Source: Micromonospora echinaurantiaca
GTDB taxonomy: Bacteria > Actinomycetota > Actinomycetes > Mycobacteriales > Micromonosporaceae
NCBI RefSeq assembly: GCF_900090235.1
Contig: NZ_LT607750.1
Location: forward strand, 4,455,001 to 4,519,000
Reading direction: 5' to 3'
Length of the DNA: 64,000 nt
Shown here: in pieces, positions 24,824 to 33,999 of the stretch
Layout: every line of letters starts with the position of its first letter
Numbering within the stretch: position 1 is the first letter of the stretch
Notes under the pieces: generated by a model
Told to the model about the DNA's origin: nothing
The model's input: only the letters and a program-made list of their open reading frames with translations
Databases searched by the model: none
Position numbers and translations under genes: made by a program

Positions 24824-26866
24824 GTGCGCACAGCACGCCGTACCGCCGTCGCGGCCCTGGCGGCGGCGACCGTGGCGACCGGTCTCGCGGTGCCCGCGGA
24901 GGCGAAACCGCGACCGGACCGGACATTCGACGTGCAGGCCCACCGCGGCGGCCTGGGGTTGCGGGTGGAGAACACCCTGGCGTCCTTCGGCAACGCGCTC
25001 CAGCTCGGGGTGAGCACCCTGGAACTGGACGTGCAGATCACCGAGGACGGGCAGGCCGTGGTCACCCACGACCGGAAGGTCAGCGGCGCCAAGTGCGTGG
25101 ACACCGCCCCGGTGACGCCGGGTGACCCGGAGTTCCCGTACGTCGGGAAGTACGTCAACACGCTCACCCTGGCCCAGGTGCGGACCCTGGACTGCGGGTC
25201 ACGGACGCTCGCGGACAAGCCCGGCCAGCTCGCCGTCCCGGGTGCCCGGATGCCGCTGCTGCGCGAGGTCTTCGCGCTGGTCAAGCGGTACCGGGCGGAC
25301 GACGTGACGCTCAACGTGGAGACCAAGGTGGAGGCCGGCGCACCGACCGAGACCGCCCCGCGGGAGCAGTTCGTGCAGGTCACCGCGGCCGAGATCCGGC
25401 ACGCGGGGCTGCTGAAGCAGGTGACCGTGCAGAGCTTCGACTGGGGCGCGCTGATGCGGATGCGTCAGGTCGAACCGCGGCTGCCGCTGGTCGCGCTGAC
25501 CAACTACGACTTCCTGCAGACCGGCCAGCCGGGCGCCTCGCCGTGGCTGGGCGGGCTCGACATCGACGACTTCGGCGGCGACCCGATCCGGGCCGTACGC
25601 AGCTTCGGCGCCGACGCCTTCTCGCCGGTGCACGGTTTCCCACAGAACGGCACCGTCACCGACCCGGGCTACCGCCCGTACGTCACCCGGGAGCTGGTGG
25701 CGCGGGCCCACCGCCACGGCCTCAAGGTGATCCCGTGGACGGTGAACGACGTGCCGACGATGGCGAAGCTGATCGACGACGGCGTGGACGGCATCATCAC
25801 CGACTACCCGGACCGGCTGCGCGGCCTGCTCGCGCAGCGCGGCCACCGACTGCCGGCGGCGTACGCCTCGCCGTTCGACGTGCAGGCGCACCGGGGCGGC
25901 CGGGCCACCCGCCCGGAGAACACCCTGCCCGCCTTCGCGCACGCGCTGGAGAACCGGGCCATCTCCACTCTGGAGCTGGACACCGGGGTGACCGAGGACG
26001 GCACGCTGGTGGTGCTGCACGACCGGACGGTCAACGGCTCGCACTGCGTCGACACCGTCCCGGCCCGCCCCGGCGACCCGGAGTTCCCGTACGTGGGCAG
26101 GCCGGTGCACGAGCTGACCCTGGCGCAGCTCAAGACGATCGACTGCGGCTCACGGACACTGCCGGAGCTGCCCGCGCAGGTGCCCGTCCCGGGCGCCCGG
26201 ATTCCCACCCTGGACGAGGTCTTCGCGCTGGTGCGGCGAAGCGGCCGGGACGACGTCCGGCTGAACATCGAAACCAAGATCAGCCCCCTGGTGGCCGACA
26301 CCGAGCCGTACCGCAGCTTCACCCGCAAGCTGGTCACCGCGATCGAACGGGCCCGGTTCACCGACCGCGCGACCATCCAGTCCTTCGACTGGCGCACCAT
26401 CCGATACGCGAACAAGCTGAACAAGCGGATCGGCACCGTCGCGCTGGTCTGGCAGTACGGCCCGGCCGAGTGCGCCAGCCTCGCCGACGAGTGCTCGCTG
26501 CAGGCGGTCTACGGCGACCGGTCGGTACGCAGCCCGTGGACCGGTGGGCTGGACTGGTGGCAGCACCGGGACCTGGGCCGGCTGACCCGGGCCGCGGGCG
26601 CCGGCACGGTGTCGGCGAACTGGCAGGTGCACGACCCGGCGCAGGGCACGGTGGCGGACGCCGACTGGTACCTGCGGGAGAACCCGGCATACTTCCACGG
26701 ACCGGACGTGACGACCCTGCGGGAGCGGTACGGCCTGAAGGTGGTGCCATACACCGTCAACGACGCCCGGGTGATGCAGCGGGTGATCGACCTCGGTATG
26801 GACGGCATCATCACCGACGACCCGGACCTGCTGGTCGACGTGGCCATCCGCAACGGCCTGCGCTGA
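24824..26866 (+). CDS. Secreted glycerophosphodiester phosphodiesterase with two GDPD domains
   Basis: 680 residues from GTG 24824. Signal peptide (RRTAVAALAAATVATGLAVPAEA). Two complete GDPD TIM-barrel domains follow: one from about residue 37 (VQAHRGG, RVENTLASF, LELDVQITEDG, THDRKVSG, VDGIITDYPD) and one from about 347 (VQAHRGG, RPENTLPAF, LELDTGVTEDG, LHDRTVNG, MDGIITDDPD). Each keeps the HR, E-x-D and H of the active site, so both may work. Reaction: glycerophosphodiesters to glycerol-3-phosphate and an alcohol; outside the cell this would salvage phosphate or carbon. The halves are alike throughout, pointing to internal duplication. Confidence 0.9.
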   Translation: MRTARRTAVAALAAATVATGLAVPAEAKPRPDRTFDVQAHRGGLGLRVENTLASFGNALQLGVSTLELDVQITEDGQAVVTHDRKVSGAKCVDTAPVTPGDPEFPYVGKYVNTLTLAQVRTLDCGSRTLADKPGQLAVPGARMPLLREVFALVKRYRADDVTLNVETKVEAGAPTETAPREQFVQVTAAEIRHAGLLKQVTVQSFDWGALMRMRQVEPRLPLVALTNYDFLQTGQPGASPWLGGLDIDDFGGDPIRAVRSFGADAFSPVHGFPQNGTVTDPGYRPYVTRELVARAHRHGLKVIPWTVNDVPTMAKLIDDGVDGIITDYPDRLRGLLAQRGHRLPAAYASPFDVQAHRGGRATRPENTLPAFAHALENRAISTLELDTGVTEDGTLVVLHDRTVNGSHCVDTVPARPGDPEFPYVGRPVHELTLAQLKTIDCGSRTLPELPAQVPVPGARIPTLDEVFALVRRSGRDDVRLNIETKISPLVADTEPYRSFTRKLVTAIERARFTDRATIQSFDWRTIRYANKLNKRIGTVALVWQYGPAECASLADECSLQAVYGDRSVRSPWTGGLDWWQHRDLGRLTRAAGAGTVSANWQVHDPAQGTVADADWYLRENPAYFHGPDVTTLRERYGLKVVPYTVNDARVMQRVIDLGMDGIITDDPDLLVDVAIRNGLR

Positions 26867-26873
26867 GGTGCCC

Positions 26874-26907
26874 CGCCGGTGGCACCGGGCTCCCGGTGTC
26901 ACCGGCG
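26874..26907. terminator. Terminator after the GDPD gene
   Basis: 16-base arms 26874-26889 and 26892-26907 with one mismatch and a CT loop, 8 bases after the stop. Confidence 0.75.
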
Positions 26908-27063
26908 GATCCCGGATTTCCGCCGGTGGCCCGGTGTTACTGCCTCGGGGGGTCGGGTAGTCGGGAGGTGCCCCCGCCATGAACGCGAACCGTGCCGTGG
27001 CCGAAACGCGGTAGCGGGGCGAGGGAGTGCAGGTACCGACTCATCGCATCCGAGGAGGACAAG

Positions 27064-27435
27064 ATGAGCACGCAGGCTGCATCCACCAGGCCGATAAACC
27101 GGCCCGCGCAGGACGTGCAGAACCGCGCGATGCAGGAAACCCGGCCGATGCCGGTGATGGGTGACGGTCACCGGGAGCAGATGCCGTCTCCGGGTACGGA
27201 GACCAAGCACTCGTTCCTGACCACCGAGTTCTGGATCTACGCCGCCGCGACCGCGGTCCTGGTGATCGCCGCGTTCTGGCGGGGTCCGGAGACCAACGGG
27301 TTGAACCTCAACAACCCGAACCAGGTCTGGTGGTACCTGTCCATCCTGACCGGTGCGTACCTGATCAGCCGGGGTCTGGCGAAGGCCGGCTCGGCACGCC
27401 GTTCCGGCGAGGAGCGCAAGACCCGCGGGCGTTGA
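27064..27435 (+). CDS. Small two-helix membrane protein
   Basis: 123 residues from ATG 27064 behind GAGGAGG. A 50-residue hydrophilic start (STQAASTRPINRPAQDVQN) precedes FWIYAAATAVLVIAAFW and VWWYLSILTGAYLISRGLA, then a basic tail. Proteins of this shape are common in Micromonosporaceae; function unknown. Confidence 0.7.
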   Translation: MSTQAASTRPINRPAQDVQNRAMQETRPMPVMGDGHREQMPSPGTETKHSFLTTEFWIYAAATAVLVIAAFWRGPETNGLNLNNPNQVWWYLSILTGAYLISRGLAKAGSARRSGEERKTRGR

Positions 27436-27450
27436 CCCGCACCGCGTGAC

Positions 27451-27492
27451 GGCCGGTGGCCCCCGGGACCCCGATCCCGGAGGCCACCGGCC
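27451..27492. terminator. Bidirectional terminator hairpin
   Basis: 18-base arms 27451-27468 and 27475-27492 with one mismatch, 6-base loop, between convergent genes. Confidence 0.75.
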
Positions 27493-27542
27493 TCTTCGTA
27501 CCCGCCGTCCGATGTGCTCGCGTCACCGCAGGCGGGAGCGGG

Positions 27543-28493
27543 TCACTCCTCGAACCCGCCGAAGTCCGCACCGAAGTCGCCCTCGAAGGCGTCCTCGATC
27601 ATCTCGCCGGCGATCATGCCGCCGGCCACGCCGAGCGCCGCGCCGGCGACCATGCCGCCCATGCCGTGGCCCCGACCGCGGGCGTGCGGCACGCCGAAGC
27701 CCTGGGCGCGCAGGCTGCCGTAGCGGGAGGTGGTCTCCCGCAGCCAGCCGTCCACCACCTGCGCCCAGTCGACCCGGTCGGCGTCCGTGTGCGGGACCCG
27801 GTAGCGGCCGAAGGCGTCGTGCCCGGCGCTGAGGAAGCCGCCGCGCTTGTCGCACTCCAGGATCACGTCCACGCCGTCGCGACTGGTGACGAAGGTCAGC
27901 TCCACCTCGGTGACGGTCTGCGCGTACTGCGGCGCGGCGAAGAACTCGATCTCCTGGTAGAAGGGGAGCGTCTGCTGCACCCCGTGGATCCGGCCGCGCT
28001 CCAGGTCGGCGTGCTTGAACCGGAACCCGAGCCGCTGGAACGCCTCCAGGATCCGCTCGTGCACCGGCAGCGGGTGGACGTTGACCTGGTCGAGGTCGCT
28101 CTTGTCGACCGCCCGGGCCACCGCCAGCTCGGTGCGCAGCCCCATGGTCATGCCGCGCAGCCGCTGGCCGTAGACGTCGGTGATCGGGGTCTCCCACGGC
28201 ACCGGCAGCTGGAACGGGATGGCGAGCTGCTGCTTCGGGGCCAGCTGGAGCGGCCCGCTGACCACCATCCGGTGGAACTCCATGATGCCGGCGTACTCGG
28301 TGTCGCCGCCCTCGATCTCGACCCGGGTGACCAGCCCGAGCACGACCTGCTCGATGTTCGCCTGCGCGTCCCCGCCGAGCAGGTTGACCTGGCCCTCCAG
28401 GGTCAGGCCCGGGCGGGTGTTCGGGTTCGTCAGGACGGTGTCCACGCTGGGACCGCCCACGCCGAGCGCGCTCAACATCTTCTTGAAGACCAT
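27543..28493 (-). CDS. Spo0M-like sporulation-control protein
   Basis: 316 residues from ATG 28493 with GGGAG 5 bases upstream; the open frame to 28550 lacks a better start. MVFKKMLSALGVGGPSVDTV, LEGQVNLLGGDAQANIEQV, MEFHRMVVSGPLQLAPKQQ and FFAAPQYAQTVTEVELTFV are the arrestin-like beta-sandwich blocks of Spo0M. A Gly/Met-rich tail (GMGGMVAGAALGVAGGMIAG) near the C-terminus precedes an acidic end. In Bacillus Spo0M influences sporulation onset; in actinomycetes its role is not settled. Stands alone, followed by a strong terminator. Confidence 0.85.
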   Translation of the reverse strand: MVFKKMLSALGVGGPSVDTVLTNPNTRPGLTLEGQVNLLGGDAQANIEQVVLGLVTRVEIEGGDTEYAGIMEFHRMVVSGPLQLAPKQQLAIPFQLPVPWETPITDVYGQRLRGMTMGLRTELAVARAVDKSDLDQVNVHPLPVHERILEAFQRLGFRFKHADLERGRIHGVQQTLPFYQEIEFFAAPQYAQTVTEVELTFVTSRDGVDVILECDKRGGFLSAGHDAFGRYRVPHTDADRVDWAQVVDGWLRETTSRYGSLRAQGFGVPHARGRGHGMGGMVAGAALGVAGGMIAGEMIEDAFEGDFGADFGGFEE

Positions 28494-28593
28494 GCGAACT
28501 CCCGTGCCACCGGTCCCGCTCCACCCTGGAACGGGACGCTCACCCGGCACCCTAACCGCCGCCGCTGTGAGCTGCCTGGGAGGCGCGACGGGC

Positions 28594-29370
28594 TCACTCC
28601 ACGTCGACCACGATCAGCTCACCGACCTGCTCACCGATCGCGGCCCGCGCCTCGGGCGGCAGCCCGCCGTCGGTGATCAGCACGTCCGCGTCCTCCAGCG
28701 GGGCGATGGTGGCGATGCCGATGGTCTCCCACTTGGTGTGGTCGGCCAGCACCACCAGCCGCCGGGAGGCGTTGATCAGGCAACGGTTGATCCCCGCCTC
28801 CAGCAGGTTGGGGGTGGTGAAGCCGGTACGCGGGCTCATCCCGTGCACGCCGAGGAAGAGCAGGTCGACGTTGAGGGCGCCGATCGCCGCCTCGGCCACC
28901 GGCCCGGTCAGCGCGTCCGACGGGGTGCGGATGCCGCCGGTCAGCACCACCGTCTGGTCGGCCCGGGGGTTCTGGTAGAGCGCGTCGGCGACCGGGATCG
29001 AGTTGGTCACCACGGTCAGCCCGCGTACGTCGGCGAGCAGGGTGGCCAGCGCGGCCGTGGTGGTGCCGGCGGAGAGCGCGATCGCCATGCCGGGCTCGAC
29101 CAGCGCGGCGGCCCGCTCGGCGATGGCCCGCTTCTCGGCCTGCTGGCGGATCGACTTGGCGGCGAAGCCGGGCTCCTCGGCCGAACCGGGGCCGGCCAGC
29201 GTCGCCCCGCCGTGCACCTTGTCGACCAGACCCCGCTCGGCGAGCACCTCCAGGTCGCGCCGGATGGTCATGTCCGAGACTCCGAACCGGCTCACCAGGT
29301 GACTGACCCGTACCCCGCCGCGCTGGCGGATCAGCTCCAGGATGGCGGTCTGCCGCTGCTGGGCCAGCAT
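28594..29370 (-). CDS. DeoR/GlpR-family transcriptional regulator
   Basis: 258 residues from ATG 29370, with AAGGAGG 8 bases upstream. DeoR helix-turn-helix MLAQQRQTAILELIRQRGGV and VSDMTIRRDLEVLAERGLV, then a sugar-phosphate-sensing DeoRC domain (IALSAGTTTAALATLL, LTVVTNSIPVADAL, LTGGIRTPSDALTG, DLLFLGVHGM, VVLADHTKW). Lies directly downstream of the GH42 gene on the same strand (stop to start 37 bp), so it is part of the locus it likely controls. The direct repeat at 31451-31477 is a candidate operator. Confidence 0.85.
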   Translation of the reverse strand: MLAQQRQTAILELIRQRGGVRVSHLVSRFGVSDMTIRRDLEVLAERGLVDKVHGGATLAGPGSAEEPGFAAKSIRQQAEKRAIAERAAALVEPGMAIALSAGTTTAALATLLADVRGLTVVTNSIPVADALYQNPRADQTVVLTGGIRTPSDALTGPVAEAAIGALNVDLLFLGVHGMSPRTGFTTPNLLEAGINRCLINASRRLVVLADHTKWETIGIATIAPLEDADVLITDGGLPPEARAAIGEQVGELIVVDVE

Positions 29371-29407
29371 CTGGGTAACCTCCTTCGCGGCCGTCACTGT
29401 CCGGGTC

Positions 29408-31411
29408 TCACGCCGGCCCGGCGGCCCGGTCCTCGCGGACCACGGCCACCTCCCCAGCCGGTACGACCAGCTCACCGGCGCACCGCCCACCGGTCAACAG
29501 CTCGGTGCCGGTGGCGTCGAGCCGAGCGGGCGCGTCGGTGTGGTTGACCACGAAGAGCCAACTGCGGTCGCCGTCGCGGCGGCGCACCACCTCAACGCCG
29601 GGCGGCGCCGCCGCCGCCGGGCGTACGCCGGCCTCGGCCAGCAGCCGGGCCACCAGGCGGTCGGTGGCCGGCTGGTCCAGCCGGGTGCCGAGGTACCAGG
29701 CGGCGCCGGCGGCGACCGGGTGCCGGGTCAGCGCCGGCACCCCCGGCAGTGGCCCGTCGGCGTACGCGGCGAGCACCTGCGCTCCCTCGGCGTGCAGCCA
29801 CTCGGTCCACACGTCGGCGGTCGAGCCGTCGTCGAGGCTGACCCGCTCCCCCTCCCGCAGCGGGAAGAACTCCTCGGTGCGGACCCCGAGCAGGTCCCGG
29901 AACGCGCCGGGGTAGCCGCCGAGCCGGATGTGGTCGTGCTCGTCGACGATGCCGCTGAAGTAGGTGACCAGGGCGGTGCCGCCGGCGGCGACGAAGGCGC
30001 GCAGCGCCGCGGCGTGCGCGTCGCTGACCAGGTAGAGCGTGGGCACCAGCACCAGCCGGTAGCCGGACAGGTCGGCCGACGGGTGGACGATGTCGGCCGT
30101 GACGCCGGCCCGCCAGAGCGAGTCGTAGAGCGCCCGGAGCCGGTCGCCGTAGGTGACGTCGACGCTGGGGTGGGAGTCCAGTTCGGCACCCCACCACGCC
30201 TCGTAGTCGAACAGGATGGCCACCTCGGCGTCCACCCGGCTGCCGCGTACCTCGGCCAGGTTGGCCAGGTCGGCGCCGAGCCGGCACACCTCGCGGAACA
30301 CCTTGGTCTCCGGCCCGGCGTGCGGCACCAGCGCGGAGTGGAACTTCTCCGCGCCGGCCCGGGACGCCCGCCACTGGAAGAACAGCACGCCGTCGGCGCC
30401 GCGGGCGACGTGCGCCAGGCTGTTGCGGCGCAGCTGCCCCGGCGTCTTGGCGACGTTGCGCGGCTGCCAGTTGACCGCGCTGGTGGAGTGCTCCATGAGC
30501 AGCCACGGCGCGCCGCCGGCGACCCCGCGGGTGTGGTCGGCCGCCAGCGCCAGCCCGACGTGCGCGTCCGGGTCGGCGGCGGTGAGGTAGTGGTCGTTGG
30601 CGACCAGGTCCACGTCGGACGACCAGGAGTGGTAGTCGAGGTACTTGATGCCGGTGCCGATCATGAAGTTGGTGGTGACCGGTTGCCGCACCAGCCGGCC
30701 CAGCACCTCGCGTTCGGCCCGCAGTTGGGCGCGCTGCTCGTCCGAGGAGAAGCGCAGGAAGTCCAGCTGCTGGGTGGGGTTGGCGAAGGTGGGCGCGAGC
30801 CGTGGCGGGTTCACCTCCGCCCAGTCGCCGTAACGCTGGCTCCAGAAGGTGGTGCCCCAGGCGTCGTTGAGCCGGTCCAGGTCACCGTGGCGCTCGCGCA
30901 GCCAACGACGGAACGCCTCCGCGCTGACCTCGCAGTAGCAGTGCACGTTGTGGCAGCCCAGCTCGTTGGAGACGTGCCACATCACCACCGCCGAGTGCTC
31001 GGCGTAGCGGGTGGCGACCGCCTCGACCAGCGCGAGCGAGCGCTCGCGGAACACCGGCGAGCTGGGGCAGTACGCCTGCCGGCCACCCGGCCAGAGCACC
31101 GCGCCGTCGGCCCGCCGGGGCAGCGTCTCGGGGTGCCGGTGGGCCAGCCAGGGCGGCGGGCTGGCGGTCGCGGTGGCCAGGTCCACCTGGATGCCGCCGC
31201 GGTGCAACACGTCCAGCGCCCGGTCCAGCCAGCCGAACTCGAACCGGCCCGGCTCCGGTTCGAGCAGCGCCCAGGAGAAGATGCCGACCGAGACGAGGTT
31301 GACCCCGGCGCGGCGCATCAGCTCGACGTCCTCGGCCCAGGTCTGCTCGGGCCACTGCTCGGGGTTGTAGTCGGCACCGAAGTAGATGTGATCGCCCTGC
31401 CATCGCCGCAT
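29408..31411 (-). CDS. GH42 beta-galactosidase
   Basis: 667 residues. GH42 TIM barrel starting YFGADYNPEQWPEQTWAEDV; acid/base Glu150 in VVMWHVSNELG; nucleophile Glu307 in LLMEHSTSAVNWQP; Cys115, Cys153, Cys158 and Cys160 match the zinc cluster of GH42 enzymes. The trimerisation domain (VAILFDYEAWWGAEL) and C-terminal beta domain (WLFVVNHTDAPARLD) follow. No signal peptide, so it acts in the cytoplasm on imported galactosides. Divergent from the ABC importer and alpha-galactosidase genes. Confidence 0.92.
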   Translation of the reverse strand: MRRWQGDHIYFGADYNPEQWPEQTWAEDVELMRRAGVNLVSVGIFSWALLEPEPGRFEFGWLDRALDVLHRGGIQVDLATATASPPPWLAHRHPETLPRRADGAVLWPGGRQAYCPSSPVFRERSLALVEAVATRYAEHSAVVMWHVSNELGCHNVHCYCEVSAEAFRRWLRERHGDLDRLNDAWGTTFWSQRYGDWAEVNPPRLAPTFANPTQQLDFLRFSSDEQRAQLRAEREVLGRLVRQPVTTNFMIGTGIKYLDYHSWSSDVDLVANDHYLTAADPDAHVGLALAADHTRGVAGGAPWLLMEHSTSAVNWQPRNVAKTPGQLRRNSLAHVARGADGVLFFQWRASRAGAEKFHSALVPHAGPETKVFREVCRLGADLANLAEVRGSRVDAEVAILFDYEAWWGAELDSHPSVDVTYGDRLRALYDSLWRAGVTADIVHPSADLSGYRLVLVPTLYLVSDAHAAALRAFVAAGGTALVTYFSGIVDEHDHIRLGGYPGAFRDLLGVRTEEFFPLREGERVSLDDGSTADVWTEWLHAEGAQVLAAYADGPLPGVPALTRHPVAAGAAWYLGTRLDQPATDRLVARLLAEAGVRPAAAAPPGVEVVRRRDGDRSWLFVVNHTDAPARLDATGTELLTGGRCAGELVVPAGEVAVVREDRAAGPA

Positions 31412-31450
31412 GGCAGCAGAGCGTGCCCCGACGACGTTGGCAAGTCAACA

Positions 31451-31477
31451 GTTTCCAACATCGACCAGGTTTCCAAC
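31451..31477. promoter_or_regulatory. Direct repeat GTTTCCAAC x2, candidate operator
   Basis: Copies at 31451-31459 and 31469-31477, 18 bp apart, with an inverted CGTTGG just before at about 31435. Located between the GH42/DeoR genes and the importer operon; direct repeats of this kind suit DeoR-family regulators. Confidence 0.55.
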
Positions 31478-31531
31478 GTTTACCTCGTAACGGCCTTGTC
31501 ACGACTGGGTTATCGGTGCCTGACCTACCCC

Positions 31532-31559
31532 TTGACAGCGACGGATCGGCGAGTAGCTT
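31532..31559 (+). promoter_or_regulatory. Candidate promoter of the importer operon
   Basis: TTGACA (31532-31537), 16 bases, TAGCTT (31554-31559): a good housekeeping -35 and acceptable -10, 130 bp ahead of the binding-protein gene. Confidence 0.45.
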
Positions 31560-31691
31560 GAGGCGCCACTGGCAGTTCGTGTTCGCCAATGTGGATTCAC
31601 GGTGGATCCGGATGTGGGATCACGACCGGCCGGCCCCGCCACCACTGACGGCCCTCGGGCGCAGCGCACCTTCTCATCCGCAGGAGGCACC

Positions 31692-33020
31692 ATGTCCCGT
31701 CCCCGATCCCACGCCGAGTACCTGGCCCGTCTCGTACCGCCCTCCGTCGCCGGCCTGAACCGGCGGTCCCTGCTGGCCGGCGCGGCCGGCGCCGGCGCGC
31801 TGCTCGGCACCGGCCTGCTCGCCGGCTGCGGTGGTTCCGACTCCGGTGGGTCGGGCGGCAAGACGGTCACCCTGGGCTCCAACCAGTCCGACCCGAAGCC
31901 GAAGGACGTCATCGCCAAGGTCATGGACGGGTTCCAGACCTCCTCCGGCCTTCAGGTCTCGATCAACACCGTCGACCACAACACGTTCCAGGAGAACATC
32001 AACAACTACCTCCAGGGCAAGCCGGACGACGTGTTCACCTGGTTCGCCGGCTACCGGATGCGCTTCTTCGCCGCCCGCGGGCTGGCCGGCGACCTCAGCG
32101 ACGTGTGGGGCAAGCTCTCCGGCTACTCCGACGCGTTCAAGAAGGCGTCGACCGGCGACGACGGCAAGCAGTACTTCGTACCGGCGTCGTACTACCCGTG
32201 GGCGATGTTCTACCGCAAGTCGGTCTGGCAGCAGTACGGCTACCAGGTGCCCAAGACGCTCGACGACCTGACCAACCTCGCCGGGCAGATGAAGAAGGAC
32301 GGCCTGATCCCGATCGCCTTCGCCGACAAGGACGGCTGGCCGGCGATGGGCACCTTCGACATCCTCAACCTGCGGATCAACGGCTACCAGTTCCACGTGG
32401 ACCTGATGGCCGGCAAGGAGGCGTGGACCTCGGACAAGGTGAAGAAGGTCTTCGACACCTGGGCGGGCCTGCTGCCGCTGCACCAGCCGGACAGCCTCGG
32501 ACGCACCTGGCAGGAGGCGGCCCAGTCGTTGCAGCAGAAGAAGTCCGGCATGTACCTCCTCGGGCTCTTCGTGGGCCAGCAGTTCAACAACGACGAGCAG
32601 GACGACCTGGACTTCTTCACCTTCCCCGAGATCGACCCGGCGATCGGCGCCAAGGCCCTGGACGCGCCGATCGACGGCTACATGATGGCCCGCCGCCCGA
32701 AGGCGGAGGACAACGCCAAGAAGCTGCTGGAGTACCTCGGCTCGAAGGCGGCCGCGGACATCACCGTGAAGAACGACCCGAGCACCCTGGTCGCCAACGG
32801 CCAGGCCGACACCAGCGGCTACACCGCACTGCAGAAGAAGGCCGCCGAGCTGGTCGGCTCGGCCACCGAGATCGCCCAGTTCCTGGACCGGGACACCCGC
32901 CCGGACTTCGCCTCGACGGTGATCATCCCGGCCTTCCAGCAGTTCATCAAGGACCCGAAGGACATCAGCGGCCTGCTGACCAGCATCGAGAACCAGAAGA
33001 AGTCGATCTTCACCGACTGA
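31692..33020 (+). CDS. Sugar ABC transporter substrate-binding lipoprotein
   Basis: 442 residues from ATG 31692 (AGGAGG upstream). Twin-arginine-like start NRRSLLAGAAGAGALLGTG followed by lipobox LLAGC, so it is lipid-anchored outside. The rest is a family 1 carbohydrate-binding protein (VITL-type start KTVTLGSNQSD, DVFTWFAGYRMRFFA, YFVPASYYPWAMFYRKSVW, MYLLGLFVG, DGYMMARRPKAEDNAKKLLEYL). Aromatic residues are abundant in the likely sugar site. Genes around it suggest alpha- and beta-linked galacto-oligosaccharides as ligand; this is inference. Confidence 0.9.
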   Translation: MSRPRSHAEYLARLVPPSVAGLNRRSLLAGAAGAGALLGTGLLAGCGGSDSGGSGGKTVTLGSNQSDPKPKDVIAKVMDGFQTSSGLQVSINTVDHNTFQENINNYLQGKPDDVFTWFAGYRMRFFAARGLAGDLSDVWGKLSGYSDAFKKASTGDDGKQYFVPASYYPWAMFYRKSVWQQYGYQVPKTLDDLTNLAGQMKKDGLIPIAFADKDGWPAMGTFDILNLRINGYQFHVDLMAGKEAWTSDKVKKVFDTWAGLLPLHQPDSLGRTWQEAAQSLQQKKSGMYLLGLFVGQQFNNDEQDDLDFFTFPEIDPAIGAKALDAPIDGYMMARRPKAEDNAKKLLEYLGSKAAADITVKNDPSTLVANGQADTSGYTALQKKAAELVGSATEIAQFLDRDTRPDFASTVIIPAFQQFIKDPKDISGLLTSIENQKKSIFTD

Positions 33021-33042
33021 CGGCGAGAGGGGGAGGACAACC

Positions 33043-33999
33043 GTGTCCGACCTGCCCCTGATCCAAGCGGATCGCGCCGTGCCGTCGCCGGCCGCGGCCA
33101 CCCCCACGGGTGGCCGTGGCCGCCGGCTACGGCTCCTGTCCCGCACCGACCGCGTGGTGATCGCGCTGATGGTGCTCGTACCGCTGCTGCTCGTCGTCGG
33201 CCTGGTCTGGCTGCCGGCGCTGGCCACGGTGGCGCTCTCCGGCACCGACTGGGACGGCATCGGCCCGTTGAGCGAGATCGAGTGGGTCGGCGGCCGCAAC
33301 TACGCCGACGTCGTCCAGATCTACCCGCCGTTCGTGCCGGCCGTGCAGAACAACCTGCTCTGGCTGGCCGCGCTGTTCGTGGTGGCTACCCCGCTCGGGA
33401 TGTTCCTGGCCGTGCTGCTCGACAAGGAGCTGCGCGGCAGCCGGTTCTACCAGACCGCGCTCTACCTGCCGGTGGTGCTCTCGCTGGCGCTGATCGGCTT
33501 CGTCTGGCAGTTGCTCTACTCCCGCGACCAGGGCCTGATCAACGGGGTGTTCGGCACCGACGTCGACTGGTACGGCGACCCGGACGTCAACATCTGGGCC
33601 GTGCTGGTCGCCTCCGCCTGGCGGCACGTCGGCTACATCATGCTGCTCTACCTGGCCGGGCTGAAGGGCGTCGACCCGTCGCTGCGCGAGGCCGCGGCGG
33701 TGGACGGCGCCTCCGAGGCCAGCACCTTCTTCCGGGTGGTGTTCCCGGTGCTCCGCCCGATCAACATCATCGTGCTGGTGGTGACGGTGATCGAGTCGCT
33801 GCGCGCGTTCGACCTGGTCTGGGTGGTCAACAAGGGCCGCAACGGGTTGGAACTGCTCTCCGCGCTGGTCACCCAGAACGTGGTCGGCGAGGCCAGCCGG
33901 ATCGGCTTCGGCTCGGCGCTGGCCACCATCATGCTCGTCGTCTCGCTGGTCTTCATCACCATCTACCTGGCCACCGTGATGCGGGAGGGGCGCCGATGA
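33043..33999 (+). CDS. Sugar ABC transporter permease (MalF/UgpA type)
   Basis: 318 residues from GTG 33043. Six hydrophobic segments (VIALMVLVPLLLVVGLVWLPAL, LLWLAALFVVATPLGMFLAVLL, ALYLPVVLSLALIGFVWQLL, IMLLYLAGL, INIIVLVVTVIESL, ATIMLVVSLVFITIYLATV). EAA loop LREAAAVDGASEASTFFRVVFP for docking the ATPase. Overlaps the next permease by ATGA. Confidence 0.9.
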   Translation: MSDLPLIQADRAVPSPAAATPTGGRGRRLRLLSRTDRVVIALMVLVPLLLVVGLVWLPALATVALSGTDWDGIGPLSEIEWVGGRNYADVVQIYPPFVPAVQNNLLWLAALFVVATPLGMFLAVLLDKELRGSRFYQTALYLPVVLSLALIGFVWQLLYSRDQGLINGVFGTDVDWYGDPDVNIWAVLVASAWRHVGYIMLLYLAGLKGVDPSLREAAAVDGASEASTFFRVVFPVLRPINIIVLVVTVIESLRAFDLVWVVNKGRNGLELLSALVTQNVVGEASRIGFGSALATIMLVVSLVFITIYLATVMREGRR

